Below, piece by piece: positions 27,367-35,989 of a stretch of 64,000 nucleotides of DNA. The translations under genes were made by a program, and so were the position numbers. Under the pieces are notes generated by a model. It ran no database searches. It was not told the DNA's origin and worked only from the letters and a program-made list of their open reading frames with translations. Within the stretch, counting starts at the first letter, position 1. Every line of letters starts with the position of its first letter. This DNA comes from JAAYCB01 sp012744395 (GTDB lineage Bacteria; Planctomycetota; Planctomycetia; Pirellulales; Thermoguttaceae): the NCBI GenBank assembly GCA_028703175.1, contig JAQVNJ010000007.1, forward strand, positions 26,379-90,378. Reading direction: 5' to 3'.

Positions 27367-28439
27367 GAATTGGCCTGACTTACGACCTGCGCTCGGAGTA
27401 CCTCGCGATGGGCCTGAGCGAATTGGAGACCGCCGAGTTCGATCGCCCCGACACGATCGACGCGATTCAAGGGGCCCTGGTCGAGCTGGGGCACGAGACC
27501 GACCGCATCGGCCACGCCCGGCAGCTGATCGGCCGGCTGGCCGTCGGCGACCGCTGGGACCTGGTGTTCAACATCTGCGAGGGGCTTTACGGCCCGGCGC
27601 GGGAGGCCCAGGTACCGGCCATCCTCGACGTCTACGGCGTTGCTTACACGTTCTCGGATCCGCTCGTCCTGGCCGTCGCGCTGGAGAAGGCGATGACCAA
27701 GACGCTGCTGAAGGCCGCCGGCGTGCCAACAACCGCGTTTGCCGTCGTTCGCGATGCGGACGAGCGCCCTGCCGTCGAATTCGGCTATCCGGTGTTTGCC
27801 AAGCCGATCGCCGAAGGGACCGGCAAGGGCATCACCCCCGCCTCGCGAATCCACGCGCCGGAGCAACTCGCCGAGGTCTGCCGCGAGTTGCTGCGTGTTC
27901 ACCGCCAGCCCGTGCTGATCGAACCCTACCTGCCCGGCCGGGAGTTTACCGTGGGCGTCTGGGGCACGGGGCGCGATTCCGAGGTCATCGGCACGCTGGA
28001 AATCGTCCTCCGCGCCCACGCCGAGGAAGGCGTCTATTCCTACGTCAACAAGGAACAGTGCGAGGAGCTGGTCGACTATCTGCCGGTGTCAGCCGAGCGC
28101 GACGCGACGGTGTGGGAAGCCGAGACCATCGCGCTGGATGCATGGCGGGCCCTTGGATGCCGCGACGCCGGCCGGATCGATCTCCGTTGCGACGCGCACG
28201 GCCGGATCCAGGTCATGGAGTTGAACCCTCTGGCCGGCCTCCATCCGGAGCATTCCGATCTGCCGATGATCTGCACCGCGCAGGGAATCCCCTACACTCG
28301 GCTGATCGAGCGGATCGTCCAATCCGCCTCTGAGCGAATCGGCGCGGATCGCCACCTGGTCGTAAAACCGCTGGCTGCGATGAACGGACAACGCGCATGG
28401 CGAACGGAGTGGATTCCGGGCTACGGGTCGACGGGGTGA
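27363..28439 (+). CDS. ATP-grasp ligase of the D-alanine-D-alanine ligase type
   Basis: The 358-residue protein has a pre-ATP-grasp domain (MRIGLTYDLRSEYLAMG, VFNICEG), an ATP-binding lobe (YPVFAKPIAEGTGKGI) and the metal-binding end (RIDLRCDAHGRIQVMELNPL). The layout matches Ddl-type ligases, which join two amino acids through an acyl phosphate. The usual Ddl active-site loop is not obvious, and a dipeptide or amino-acid-tag ligase is as likely as true peptidoglycan Ddl. Its position behind kamA and ykgJ, with a 4-base overlap, suggests beta-lysine or a relative as substrate. Final residues after about 340 are less conserved. Confidence 0.85.
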   Translation: MRIGLTYDLRSEYLAMGLSELETAEFDRPDTIDAIQGALVELGHETDRIGHARQLIGRLAVGDRWDLVFNICEGLYGPAREAQVPAILDVYGVAYTFSDPLVLAVALEKAMTKTLLKAAGVPTTAFAVVRDADERPAVEFGYPVFAKPIAEGTGKGITPASRIHAPEQLAEVCRELLRVHRQPVLIEPYLPGREFTVGVWGTGRDSEVIGTLEIVLRAHAEEGVYSYVNKEQCEELVDYLPVSAERDATVWEAETIALDAWRALGCRDAGRIDLRCDAHGRIQVMELNPLAGLHPEHSDLPMICTAQGIPYTRLIERIVQSASERIGADRHLVVKPLAAMNGQRAWRTEWIPGYGSTG

Positions 28440-28567
28440 ATTCCGGGCGACTTGTGCTGGGCAGAGGAAGTCGGTGACCCAAACACGCGCGGCTTCGACG
28501 AACATCGCGCCAGGTTTCTTCTCGCCGGTCGAAATCCCGACGTGATCGAACTGCATCGCGGCGCCCT

Positions 28568-29587
28568 TCAGAATTTTCCATCACGGGTCTGGAAATGGGT
28601 CGGTTTGCCCAGCGTCTGGCCGCCCCGCCTGAGCCACTGGGCGATCCAGGAGATCATCTGCTCGCATGTCACCGCGGGGCGGCCGAGCCGTTCATAACCG
28701 GCCCGCGCATCGCTGAGCAAGGCGTCGCCCCCTTCGCTCCCGGTGAACGTTGCCGGCCGCTCGAACAGGCGGCCAAATTCCGCAGCGCAATCCCGCACGC
28801 TGAGCGTCTCCTCGCCGGTCAGGTTGACGATCCAGGGCGGGCTCGCGACGTGGTCGAACGAGCGGAGCGTCATCGCGTTGGAGTCCCCTTGCCAGATGGC
28901 GTTGAAATATCCCATCCCCAGGTCGACCGGCACGCCGGCCAGCGCCTTCTGGCCAATGTCCACCAGAACGCCGTAGCGGAGCTCCACGGCGTAGTTGAGC
29001 CGCAACAGTGCCACACGGGTGCCCTGCCGCATGCTGAAGTACGTGAACATCCGCTCGCGGCCCAGGCAACTCATCGCGTAATCCCCGATCGGCTCCGCCG
29101 GCGTCTGTTCGGTCGCTCCGCCGGAATCGACCGGCACCAGTGGATAGACGTTGCCGGTGGAATAGGCGACGATCCGGCTCGCCGGGTACCGCTCGCAGAC
29201 CATGCCCGCCAGGTAGGTGTTCATCGCCCAGGTCCGCGGCTCCTCGCCCGAGGTGCCGAACTTCTGCGCCGGAAGGTAGAGCAGGTTGGGCGCGTCGGGC
29301 AGCTGTTCGAGAGCCTTGCGATCCAGCACGTCGGCGGCAATCGTTTCCATCCCCCAGCTTTCCAGCCGCTCGCGCAGGCCCGGCGTGCTGAAGCGGGCAA
29401 CGCCGATGATCCGCCGCCGGACGCCCGACTCCTGGTCGGCCCGCCGGGCCATGCGGGCGAGCGTCGGCCCGATCTTGCCGCCCACGCCAAGCACGATCAG
29501 ATCGCCTTCGAGCCGGCGCATGGTCTCAACGACTTCTTTGGTCGGACGGCTGAGATACTCTTCGAGCTGTTCGATCGTTTCAATCAT
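28568..29587 (-). CDS. NAD(P)-dependent epimerase/dehydratase-like protein
   Basis: The 339-residue protein has a Rossmann domain (IVLGVGGKIGPTLARMARRA) and the short-chain epimerase layout (LLYLPAQKFG, IVAYSTGNVYP). The Tyr-x3-Lys pair typical of catalysis is replaced: YAMSCLGRER lacks the lysine, so the protein may be inactive or use another residue. The C-terminal part (WIVNLTGEETLSVRDCAAEF) resembles family members of unknown substrate. It converges with the ATP-grasp gene. The start was chosen where GGAAAG precedes the ATG; the longer frame adds 26 unrelated residues. Confidence 0.75.
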   Translation of the reverse strand: MIETIEQLEEYLSRPTKEVVETMRRLEGDLIVLGVGGKIGPTLARMARRADQESGVRRRIIGVARFSTPGLRERLESWGMETIAADVLDRKALEQLPDAPNLLYLPAQKFGTSGEEPRTWAMNTYLAGMVCERYPASRIVAYSTGNVYPLVPVDSGGATEQTPAEPIGDYAMSCLGRERMFTYFSMRQGTRVALLRLNYAVELRYGVLVDIGQKALAGVPVDLGMGYFNAIWQGDSNAMTLRSFDHVASPPWIVNLTGEETLSVRDCAAEFGRLFERPATFTGSEGGDALLSDARAGYERLGRPAVTCEQMISWIAQWLRRGGQTLGKPTHFQTRDGKF

Positions 29588-29849
29588 CGTCTTTCCTTCA
29601 TCCTCCTCGGCCTGTCGACGGCCCCCGCCGCCGGCCCACAAGTCTACCATTCCGGTCGACCGCAAGCGACCGGGGGCCGTGCGCGATCGATGACTTCGAG
29701 GAGCTGATCCTGGCTCATGCGTTTCAACGATCGGATAGAAAACTGAATCGGGTGGGGTTCTTCGCGCCGGTTGTTGCTTTCGCCTCCGCCGTCGAGGCTG
29801 CGCGGAAAGGCACCCCGATGGGCCGCGGGGGGCGCCGCTTGGCGCGCCG

Positions 29850-31565
29850 TTACCGCGCTACCTGCGCAAGGGCAAACTGGCTCACGGCGCGGAAGATGGC
29901 GACCAGGTCCCCGCCGTCCACCTGCTGCCGTTCCGCCGCGGGAACCGGGCGAAACAACCCTGGATGGATCGGCGCGCCGGTCTCGAAGACCCTCAACTCC
30001 ACCTCGGCGCGACCGCCGCCCCATTCGACGTCAAGCCGTCGAACCTGATTCCGTTCGGGATCGAGCACGAGCCGCAGCCGCTCCGCAGAGCCGTTCCGCC
30101 GGGCAACGTGGACGATCGGCATCCCGCCTTCGCTCCCTTCGGCCACGGCGAAAAGCTGCTCGAACACCCCGGGCGCGATCGTGGCCGCGCGCAAGGCGCC
30201 GGCTACCGCCCGCAACTTCGTGAGACTCTTCTCATCAAGGATCGGCGCACGGCCATTCTCCTCTTCCATCCCGGCCGCCATGATCCGCTCGCCGGCAAGC
30301 AGCCATGGCCCCGGCGACCACCCCAGCGCGATCCGGCCGAACTGCCTGGTTCGAGCATCGATCTTGAACCGTCCGTCGCCTGCCCGCGCGTAGTAGATGC
30401 CGGCAGCGAAGGCCGCCTGCTCGGCCGCCCCGTACACCGCGATCTCCAGGTCGAGCAGATGGCAGCGGTTCTCTGCCGGCTCCTCGCCCAGAAGCCGGGC
30501 CACTTGTTGCACGAAGGTGAGCCCCTGCTGCACCGCGGTCGGCGCGGCCGCGGCCTTCTCGGCGCGGCGGGCGTCCGGCGGCAGGTCCTGGCCGAAGAAT
30601 TCAACGGTCCGCTGGAGCATGTCGGGCATGGCGGCCATCGCCGAATAGTGGCCCAGCCCGTCGAGCCAGACCACCTTGCCGGCCAGTCCCAGCGCCGCGG
30701 CAAGCTGCTCGGTGCAGTCGCGGGGGACGACTTCGTCTTCGCCCGCATTGATCATCATCACGCGCCCCTCCGCGGCACGGCCGCGCAGCTTCGGCGCATG
30801 CGTCAAGGGATCGACCGTTTGCAGCGCCTGGAGGGCCGCCTCCCGCTCGGCGTCGGGCAGCTGCTGGAAGCTCTGTTTCAACTGGCGGAGCTCGTCCGCG
30901 TGGTCGATGATCGCGCGGAGGTCCCCGCCCGCGAGCACGAGCAAGGCTCGCCGGAGCCGCGGCTCGTCGGCTGCGGCGCTGGCGGCGACAATCCCCCCAA
31001 GACTGATCCCCGTGACCCCGATGGCGCGCGGATCGACCTCCGGGCGCGACGCCAGCAGGTCCACGGTCCGCCGCACGTCGGCCCGCGCCTGCTCGAGCGC
31101 TGCGAGAAACCGCCGCGGCTGCCGGGCCAGCGCTCGCGTCCCCTCCGGCGGGCTCCGCTCGCCATAGTAGGGCAACTTGAACATCAGCGCGCAAATCCCG
31201 TTCGAGGCGAGCATCGAGCAAGTCATCCGCTCCAGTTCGAAGTCCCCATCGAGGATGTGGATGCAGAGCACGGCCGGCCGGGGGGCGGGCCAGGACTGGG
31301 CGCCATCGGGCAGATAGAGCTCGGCGGGAATCGTATTGTTCTCCACAACATCGGTCGCCACCGGCGACGGGTAGGTCAGGGAGAGCACGGAGAAACCGCT
31401 TTGTTCCTTGACCGACCGGATCTGGTAGGAAAACGGCGCGCTGCCGGCCGCCTTCTCGACGCGAACTTCGCCCGTCGCCGCGCCGGATGCGGCCGTCACC
31501 CGGATCAGTAACAACAGAGCCAAAAAGCTCATCCGGCCAAGACGAACACGAGCGGGTCCAACCAT
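29850..31565 (-). CDS. Exported alpha/beta hydrolase with C-terminal beta domain
   Basis: The 571-residue protein has an N-terminal hydrophobic signal segment (SFLALLLLIRVTAASG), an alpha/beta hydrolase core with nucleophile Ser in GISLGG and a His near DGLGHYS, and a C-terminal domain from about 380 (IYYARAGDGRFKIDARTRQF onward) that is beta-rich and recalls LolA-like outer-membrane carriers. The core resembles acetyl-xylan-esterase-like or dienelactone-like hydrolases with an unusually small lid. The substrate is unknown. GGAG lies 9 bases upstream of the ATG. The next gene downstream on the same strand is the epimerase, 262 bp away. Confidence 0.75.
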   Translation of the reverse strand: MVGPARVRLGRMSFLALLLLIRVTAASGAATGEVRVEKAAGSAPFSYQIRSVKEQSGFSVLSLTYPSPVATDVVENNTIPAELYLPDGAQSWPAPRPAVLCIHILDGDFELERMTCSMLASNGICALMFKLPYYGERSPPEGTRALARQPRRFLAALEQARADVRRTVDLLASRPEVDPRAIGVTGISLGGIVAASAAADEPRLRRALLVLAGGDLRAIIDHADELRQLKQSFQQLPDAEREAALQALQTVDPLTHAPKLRGRAAEGRVMMINAGEDEVVPRDCTEQLAAALGLAGKVVWLDGLGHYSAMAAMPDMLQRTVEFFGQDLPPDARRAEKAAAAPTAVQQGLTFVQQVARLLGEEPAENRCHLLDLEIAVYGAAEQAAFAAGIYYARAGDGRFKIDARTRQFGRIALGWSPGPWLLAGERIMAAGMEEENGRAPILDEKSLTKLRAVAGALRAATIAPGVFEQLFAVAEGSEGGMPIVHVARRNGSAERLRLVLDPERNQVRRLDVEWGGGRAEVELRVFETGAPIHPGLFRPVPAAERQQVDGGDLVAIFRAVSQFALAQVAR

Positions 31566-31910
31566 TGGAACAACTCCAGACCTGGGGAACGCCGCGCGGA
31601 CGATGCCGCTTCGATCGGCGGATCGTGGAAGAGCGGCCGATTCCAGTCCCGCGGCAATCCCCATTATAGGCGGCGCAACCGAAAGAGCAACGAATCAGCG
31701 GCAGCCACTGCGGTAGACGCGTCTCTTGCCAGACGCTTACCCGCGGGCTTGGAGAGTCCGGGCCGCGGGATCGGCCGGCGGCCGGTTCTTGGAATCTTCC
31801 TCGGCTTCCATTATCCTTGGCTCTTCTTGCGTCTTACGAGACCCGAATCGGCCATTGAACCTTGGCCCTCCAGCATTCAATACGAGCCATTGGACCCCGG
31901 GGTTGCCTCC
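31566..31910. other. Divergent intergenic region (345 bp)
   Basis: It lies between the hydrolase and the nitrilase-family gene. A 10-bp palindrome AGACGCGTCT is at about 31715-31724. No promoter pair is convincing and no gene is seen; an open frame joined to the nitrilase start is not family-like. Confidence 0.4.
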
Positions 31911-32876
31911 ATGCGCGACATCCAGATCGCCGCGGCGCAGTTCGAAGCCCGCGACGCCGACAGGGACTACAATTTCAGCCGGATCGAATCGCTCGCCCAA
32001 CGCGCCGCCGCCAAGGGCGCCGAGATCGTCAGTTTCCACGAGTGCTGCATCTGCGGCTACACGTTTCTTCAGGAGCTCTCGCGCGAAGCGCTCGAGGAGC
32101 TTGCCGAACCGGTCCCCGGCGAGAGCACCCGGCGGCTGGAGCGCCTGGCCGCCGATTTGAACGTCGCCCTGCTGGCCGGGCTTGTCGAGCGCCGCGGCGG
32201 CAAGCTCTACAACACCTACGTTGCCGTCGATCCGGAGCGCGGCCTGGTGGCCAGGTTCAGCAAACTTCACGCCTTCATCAGTTCCCACCTGAGCTGCGGC
32301 GACCGGATCGAGGTCTTCGAGCTTCGCGGCGTCCGCTGCTCGATCCTGATCTGCTACGACAACAACCTTGTCGAAAATCCCCGCATCGCGGCGCTCTCCG
32401 GGGCCGAGGTGATCTTCGCCCCGCATGTGACCTGCGGGCTGCCCAGTCCGATGCCTGGCCGCGGCAAGATCGACCGGGCGCTGTGGGAGAACCGCCAGCG
32501 CGATCCGGCGCCGCTGCGAATGGAGTTCGACGGCCCCAAGGGGCGCGGCTGGCTGATGCGCTGGCTGCCCGCCCGGGCGTACGAAAATGGTGTCTATTAC
32601 ATCTTCTCCAACGCCGTCGGCGTGGACCACGATACGATCAAGACCGGCGGCGCGATGATCCTCGACCCGTTCGGCGAGATCCTCGCCGAATCCCGCGCGT
32701 TGGGCGACGACGTCGTCGTCGGCCTCTGCACGCCCGAGAAGATCGAGCTCTCCAGCGGCCGCCGCTACCTCCGCGCGCGGCGGCCGGACCTGTATGGAAG
32801 ACTGACCGCGCCGCTCCCGCCCGGGCAGACCCCGCAGGTGACCCCCGGCTGGCGGCTGAAAGCGGCGGAGGAATAA
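31911..32876 (+). CDS. Carbon-nitrogen hydrolase (nitrilase superfamily)
   Basis: The 321-residue enzyme has the nitrilase-fold Glu-Lys-Cys triad: Glu44 in SFHECC, Lys118 in FSKLHAF and Cys148 in ILICYDNN. The family hydrolyses amides, nitriles or N-carbamoyl compounds. An insertion of about 40 residues (FDGPKGRGWLMRWLPARA region) precedes the last strands. It lacks a signal peptide, so it acts in the cytoplasm. The start was chosen where the family begins (MRDIQIAAAQFE); no strong ribosome binding site is visible. The substrate cannot be named. It converges with the inositol-phosphate synthase gene. Confidence 0.87.
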   Translation: MRDIQIAAAQFEARDADRDYNFSRIESLAQRAAAKGAEIVSFHECCICGYTFLQELSREALEELAEPVPGESTRRLERLAADLNVALLAGLVERRGGKLYNTYVAVDPERGLVARFSKLHAFISSHLSCGDRIEVFELRGVRCSILICYDNNLVENPRIAALSGAEVIFAPHVTCGLPSPMPGRGKIDRALWENRQRDPAPLRMEFDGPKGRGWLMRWLPARAYENGVYYIFSNAVGVDHDTIKTGGAMILDPFGEILAESRALGDDVVVGLCTPEKIELSSGRRYLRARRPDLYGRLTAPLPPGQTPQVTPGWRLKAAEE

Positions 32877-32987
32877 GGGCTGCGGGGCGCGGGCCAACCG
32901 ACCGGGAGACTGCGTCGAAGACAGCGTTTGCCTGATTGGCGCGCCGGGGAAAAAAGCGGTTTGCGGCGGTCCCGGGAGCGCGGCAGC

Positions 32988-34184
32988 TCAGGCTTGCGCG
33001 GCCCATTGTTCGAGCATCTGGAACTGGCGCACGAAGCCCTGTTCAGTGACGCCCTGGGGGCTTTTGAAGAAGCTCGCCAAAAAGGTCATCTGCCCGACCT
33101 GGCCGCGGCGCCGAGCCAAGTCGGTGAATCGGACCAGGTCGAGAACCAGGGGGGCGGCCAGGAGGGAGTCGCACCCCTGCCAGGTGAACTGGAGCGTCAT
33201 CGGCGTGCCCAGGAACCCCTGGAAATGGATGTGGTCCCAGGCGGTTTTCCAGTCGCCAAGGCTCTCGATGTACTCGATCGAGACCAGGGTCTGCGGCGCG
33301 TAGCCGAGAATCTCGCGGAGCAGATGGTCTTTGCTGGCGACTTTGCCGGCCTTGTTCACCGGATCGTCAAGCACCTTTCCATCGAGGTTGCCGAAGATGT
33401 TGTGCCCGACCCAACTCATCACCCGGAGGTTGCGATGGTGAAACATCGGGGCCAGCACGCTCTTCATCAGCGTTTCGCCGGTCTTCCCATCGCGGCCCAT
33501 GTGCCGGGTGTTGTGGGTCCGCGCCAGCTCATCGAGGGCCGCCGTGTCGGACCCCAGCGACGGCGTGAAGTTGATGTAGGAGCAGCCCAACTCGATGGCC
33601 GCCACGGCGTAGAGCGAACTGGCCCGCAACGGGCAGCCCGAGGGCTCGTCGAGCATCGGATTCAGCAGAGCCCAACTGTCCGGGACCCGCTCGGCGGCTA
33701 CCGGCGGCTCAGTCGACGCGACATTCACCACGATCACGTGGGCAAGCCGCTCCGCCTCGGAAAAGCGGCGGATGTCGTCCTTGAGCCGCTCGACCGCCTC
33801 GCGGGGCGAGCGATCGCGGGGCGGCGGCATATCGGCCAATGCCGAGATCGTCGGGCCGCACCCGATCAGTGTGCCCGGCCGAATCCGCCCATCGGCCTCA
33901 TCGAGCAGATCAGCGGACTGGCGAACCAGGCCCGGGTCAAATGCCCGGTGGTCCTCGGCAAGCCGCTGGGCCTCGTCGCGGAGGCCCCCCCCGCGGATTT
34001 CGTGCCCGCCGACGACCATCGCGTTCCAGCCGGGCAGGTCAAGACCGGCCAGCGCCGGCAATCGGCTGACAAGCGCCGCCTCGCCGACCAATCCCCGGGC
34101 CAGCGCACAGAGACCCACAGTTGCCGTCGTCGCGACGCCGCCGCGGGCGCCGATCAGCCAGATTCCCAGTCGTCCGTTTGCCAT
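32988..34184 (-). CDS. Myo-inositol-1-phosphate synthase
   Basis: The enzyme isomerises glucose 6-phosphate to inositol 3-phosphate with bound NAD. The 398-residue protein begins with the NAD motif LIGARGGVATT. It keeps YINFTPSLGSD, the GRDGKTGETLMKSV stretch (a family hallmark with the catalytic lysine) and SWVGHNIFGNLDG. Products feed inositol lipids or compatible solutes such as di-inositol phosphate. The start was placed at MANGRLGIWL because the family begins there; the longer frame upstream is unrelated. It is divergent from the aminotransferase. Confidence 0.92.
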   Translation of the reverse strand: MANGRLGIWLIGARGGVATTATVGLCALARGLVGEAALVSRLPALAGLDLPGWNAMVVGGHEIRGGGLRDEAQRLAEDHRAFDPGLVRQSADLLDEADGRIRPGTLIGCGPTISALADMPPPRDRSPREAVERLKDDIRRFSEAERLAHVIVVNVASTEPPVAAERVPDSWALLNPMLDEPSGCPLRASSLYAVAAIELGCSYINFTPSLGSDTAALDELARTHNTRHMGRDGKTGETLMKSVLAPMFHHRNLRVMSWVGHNIFGNLDGKVLDDPVNKAGKVASKDHLLREILGYAPQTLVSIEYIESLGDWKTAWDHIHFQGFLGTPMTLQFTWQGCDSLLAAPLVLDLVRFTDLARRRGQVGQMTFLASFFKSPQGVTEQGFVRQFQMLEQWAAQA

Positions 34185-34243
34185 CCGTTCAATCCACAAT
34201 CGCGCGTTTCCGTTTCTGATTACCGCCGGGCAGCGTCCACCTC

Positions 34244-34267
34244 GTCCCCAAGCTCCAGCTTGGGGAC
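34244..34267. repeat. Palindromic repeat, copy 1
   Basis: GTCCCCAAGCT and AGCTTGGGGAC, each 11 bases, form a perfect inverted repeat around CC. It is related to the elements at 38268 and 41616, which share the CCAAGC/GCTTGG core with a G-C-rich rim. No coding frame is disturbed; it resembles a REP-like element of the genome. Confidence 0.75.
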
Positions 34268-34367
34268 GCTCCCCCCCAGCGGCCCCTGAACCGGCAGAGC
34301 GAAGCTCCCGGCGGGGCGACCGCCTCCGGAAAGAGCAGGCGACCGGCGCGGAGCGGCTCCCGCCCAC

Positions 34368-34396
34368 TTGGAAGAGCGCCTCGAAAACACTATGAT
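34368..34396 (+). promoter_or_regulatory. Promoter for the aminotransferase gene
   Basis: TTGGAA (34368-34373) and TATGAT (34391-34396, 5 of 6) are 17 bp apart, about 174 bp before the ATG. This is among the better promoter matches in the window, in the plus-strand direction. Confidence 0.45.
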
Positions 34397-34569
34397 TGTC
34401 GGGTTCGCAACCGCTTGCGTCAACCTGGCAAGGAGCGCGCAAGCCTGGGCGGCCGCCGGATCTGCGCAAGACACAAGAAACGGCTGATGCCGGGCGAGCT
34501 ATTAATCGACCAGATGCCCCGCCGTTATCCCCGTCAACCTTCCGAATCCAGGCCCATGGAGCTGCAATC

Positions 34570-35763
34570 ATGACACTGAGCATCTCGCGAATCGTTCAAG
34601 CTTTGGAACCCTCCGCGACGATCGCGATGGCCACGAAGGCCAAAGCGCTGAAGGCGAGGGGCGAGACGGTCTACGACCTCAGCCTGGGCGAGCCCGATTT
34701 CGACACCCCGGCGCACATCCGCAAGGCCGCCCTCGAAGCCATGGAGAGCGGGCGGACCCACTACACCCAGTCCGGGGGGATTCCTGAACTCAGAAGGGCG
34801 ATCGTCGACGCGTACCGAACGACGCATGGGCTGGAATACGCTCCCTCTCAGGTGGTCGTGTCGAACGGGGCGAAACACGCGTTGCACAACGTTCTCACGG
34901 TTCTTCTCGATCCGGGTGACGAGGTGATCATTCCGGCGCCTTACTGGGTCAGCTATGCCGAGTTGGTCCGGCTGACGGGAGCGACGCCGGTGATTGCTCA
35001 GACCGAACAGGCCAACAATTTCCGACTCGCGCCCGAGGCATTCCGGGCGGGGATCACCGGCAAGACGAAGGTCCTGTTGTTGTGCAGCCCATCGAACCCG
35101 ACCGGCAGCATGTACTCGCCGGAGGACCTCGGCGGCCTGGCCGATATCGTGCTGGAGAAGAACCTGACCGTCGTTGCCGACGAAATCTACGAACGGCTGG
35201 TCTACGGCGATCACAAGTTCGCCAGCTTCCCGACGGTCCGCCCCGGACTCCCGGAGCGCACGGTGGTCGTCAACGGCGTCAGCAAGACCTATGCGATGAC
35301 CGGCTGGCGGATCGGCTGGGCGATGGGGCCGGCCAGTCTGGCCAAGGCGATGGACGACCTGCAAAGCCAGCAGACCTCGTGCCCGTGCAGCATCAGCCAA
35401 TACGCAGCGCTGGCCGCACTGACCGGGCCGCAAGAATCCGTCGGCCAGATGCTCGCCGAGTTCGCCAAACGCCGCGACTATGTTGAACAGCGGATCGCCG
35501 CGATCGACGGCCTGAGCTGCGCGGAAATGGCCGGCGCGTTCTATGCCTTCATCAACATCAGCCGGCACCTTGGCCGAAAATACCAGGGCGTCCAGATCGA
35601 CAACTCGGCCGAGTGGTGCCTGGAACTGCTCAGCCAGCAGAAAGTGGCCACGGTGATGGGCTCGGCCTTCGGCGCCGAGGGATACGCAAGGGCATCGTTC
35701 GCCACGAGCATGGCCAACCTGGAAGCCGCCTTCGACCGCATCGAGAAATTCTTGAAGCAGTAG
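34570..35763 (+). CDS. Class I aminotransferase, aspartate aminotransferase-like
   Basis: The 397-residue PLP enzyme moves amino groups between amino and keto acids. Landmarks are the substrate arm YDLSLGEPDFDTP, the ligand motif PSNPTGSMY, the Asp in VVADEIYERL that contacts PLP, the PLP lysine in VSKTYAMTGWRIGW and the C-terminal Arg region YARASFATSM. The family's usual TSNPTSIAQ reads TSCPCSISQ, an unusual Cys-x-Cys. It is probably an aspartate or broad-range enzyme. GGAG lies about 9 bases upstream. It stands alone, followed by repeats and recD2. Confidence 0.93.
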   Translation: MTLSISRIVQALEPSATIAMATKAKALKARGETVYDLSLGEPDFDTPAHIRKAALEAMESGRTHYTQSGGIPELRRAIVDAYRTTHGLEYAPSQVVVSNGAKHALHNVLTVLLDPGDEVIIPAPYWVSYAELVRLTGATPVIAQTEQANNFRLAPEAFRAGITGKTKVLLLCSPSNPTGSMYSPEDLGGLADIVLEKNLTVVADEIYERLVYGDHKFASFPTVRPGLPERTVVVNGVSKTYAMTGWRIGWAMGPASLAKAMDDLQSQQTSCPCSISQYAALAALTGPQESVGQMLAEFAKRRDYVEQRIAAIDGLSCAEMAGAFYAFINISRHLGRKYQGVQIDNSAEWCLELLSQQKVATVMGSAFGAEGYARASFATSMANLEAAFDRIEKFLKQ

Positions 35764-35910
35764 CAGCGCAAGCCAGGCCGCGCACGGTGGTGCAGAGCGG
35801 CCAGACCCAAGGCGGTCCGAACCACGATCACCGCCTCGCGGAACCAGGCACGGCTGAATCGCCAAACACGTTAGGGCCGCCCCACCATTGGCTGGGCACA
35901 TGGCGGCGCG

Positions 35911-35963
35911 ACGGGCCAGGAGACCCGTCCTACGGGAAAGACGGGTCAGGAGTCCCGTCCTAC
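35911..35963. repeat. Tandem GACGGG...CCCGTC hairpin repeats (two copies)
   Basis: Copies at 35911-35933 and 35941-35963 repeat with a 30-bp period and differ at 2 of 23 bases. Each contains ACGGG and CCCGT arms around a CAGGAG-type loop and ends in CCTAC, so each can fold as a small hairpin. They lie just before recD2 and may be a genome-wide intergenic repeat; only these two copies are seen here. Confidence 0.75.
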
Positions 35964-35989
35964 AAGACTGTTTTCCGGTAACTGCTCCC

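Larger units (their letters stand above)
34185..34569. other. Divergent intergenic region (385 bp)
   Basis: It holds a perfect inverted repeat at 34244-34267 and a good promoter at 34368-34396 for the aminotransferase. The remaining bases show no gene. Confidence 0.5.

Noticed and set aside
29588..29849. Gene in the gap between the epimerase and the alpha/beta hydrolase
   Set aside because: Open frames here are low-complexity Arg/Ala-rich and overlap the flanking genes; no motif or ribosome binding site supports one.
31749..31910. Extended N-terminus for the nitrilase-family protein
   Set aside because: The extra 54 residues lack likeness to the family, which starts at MRDIQIAAAQF.
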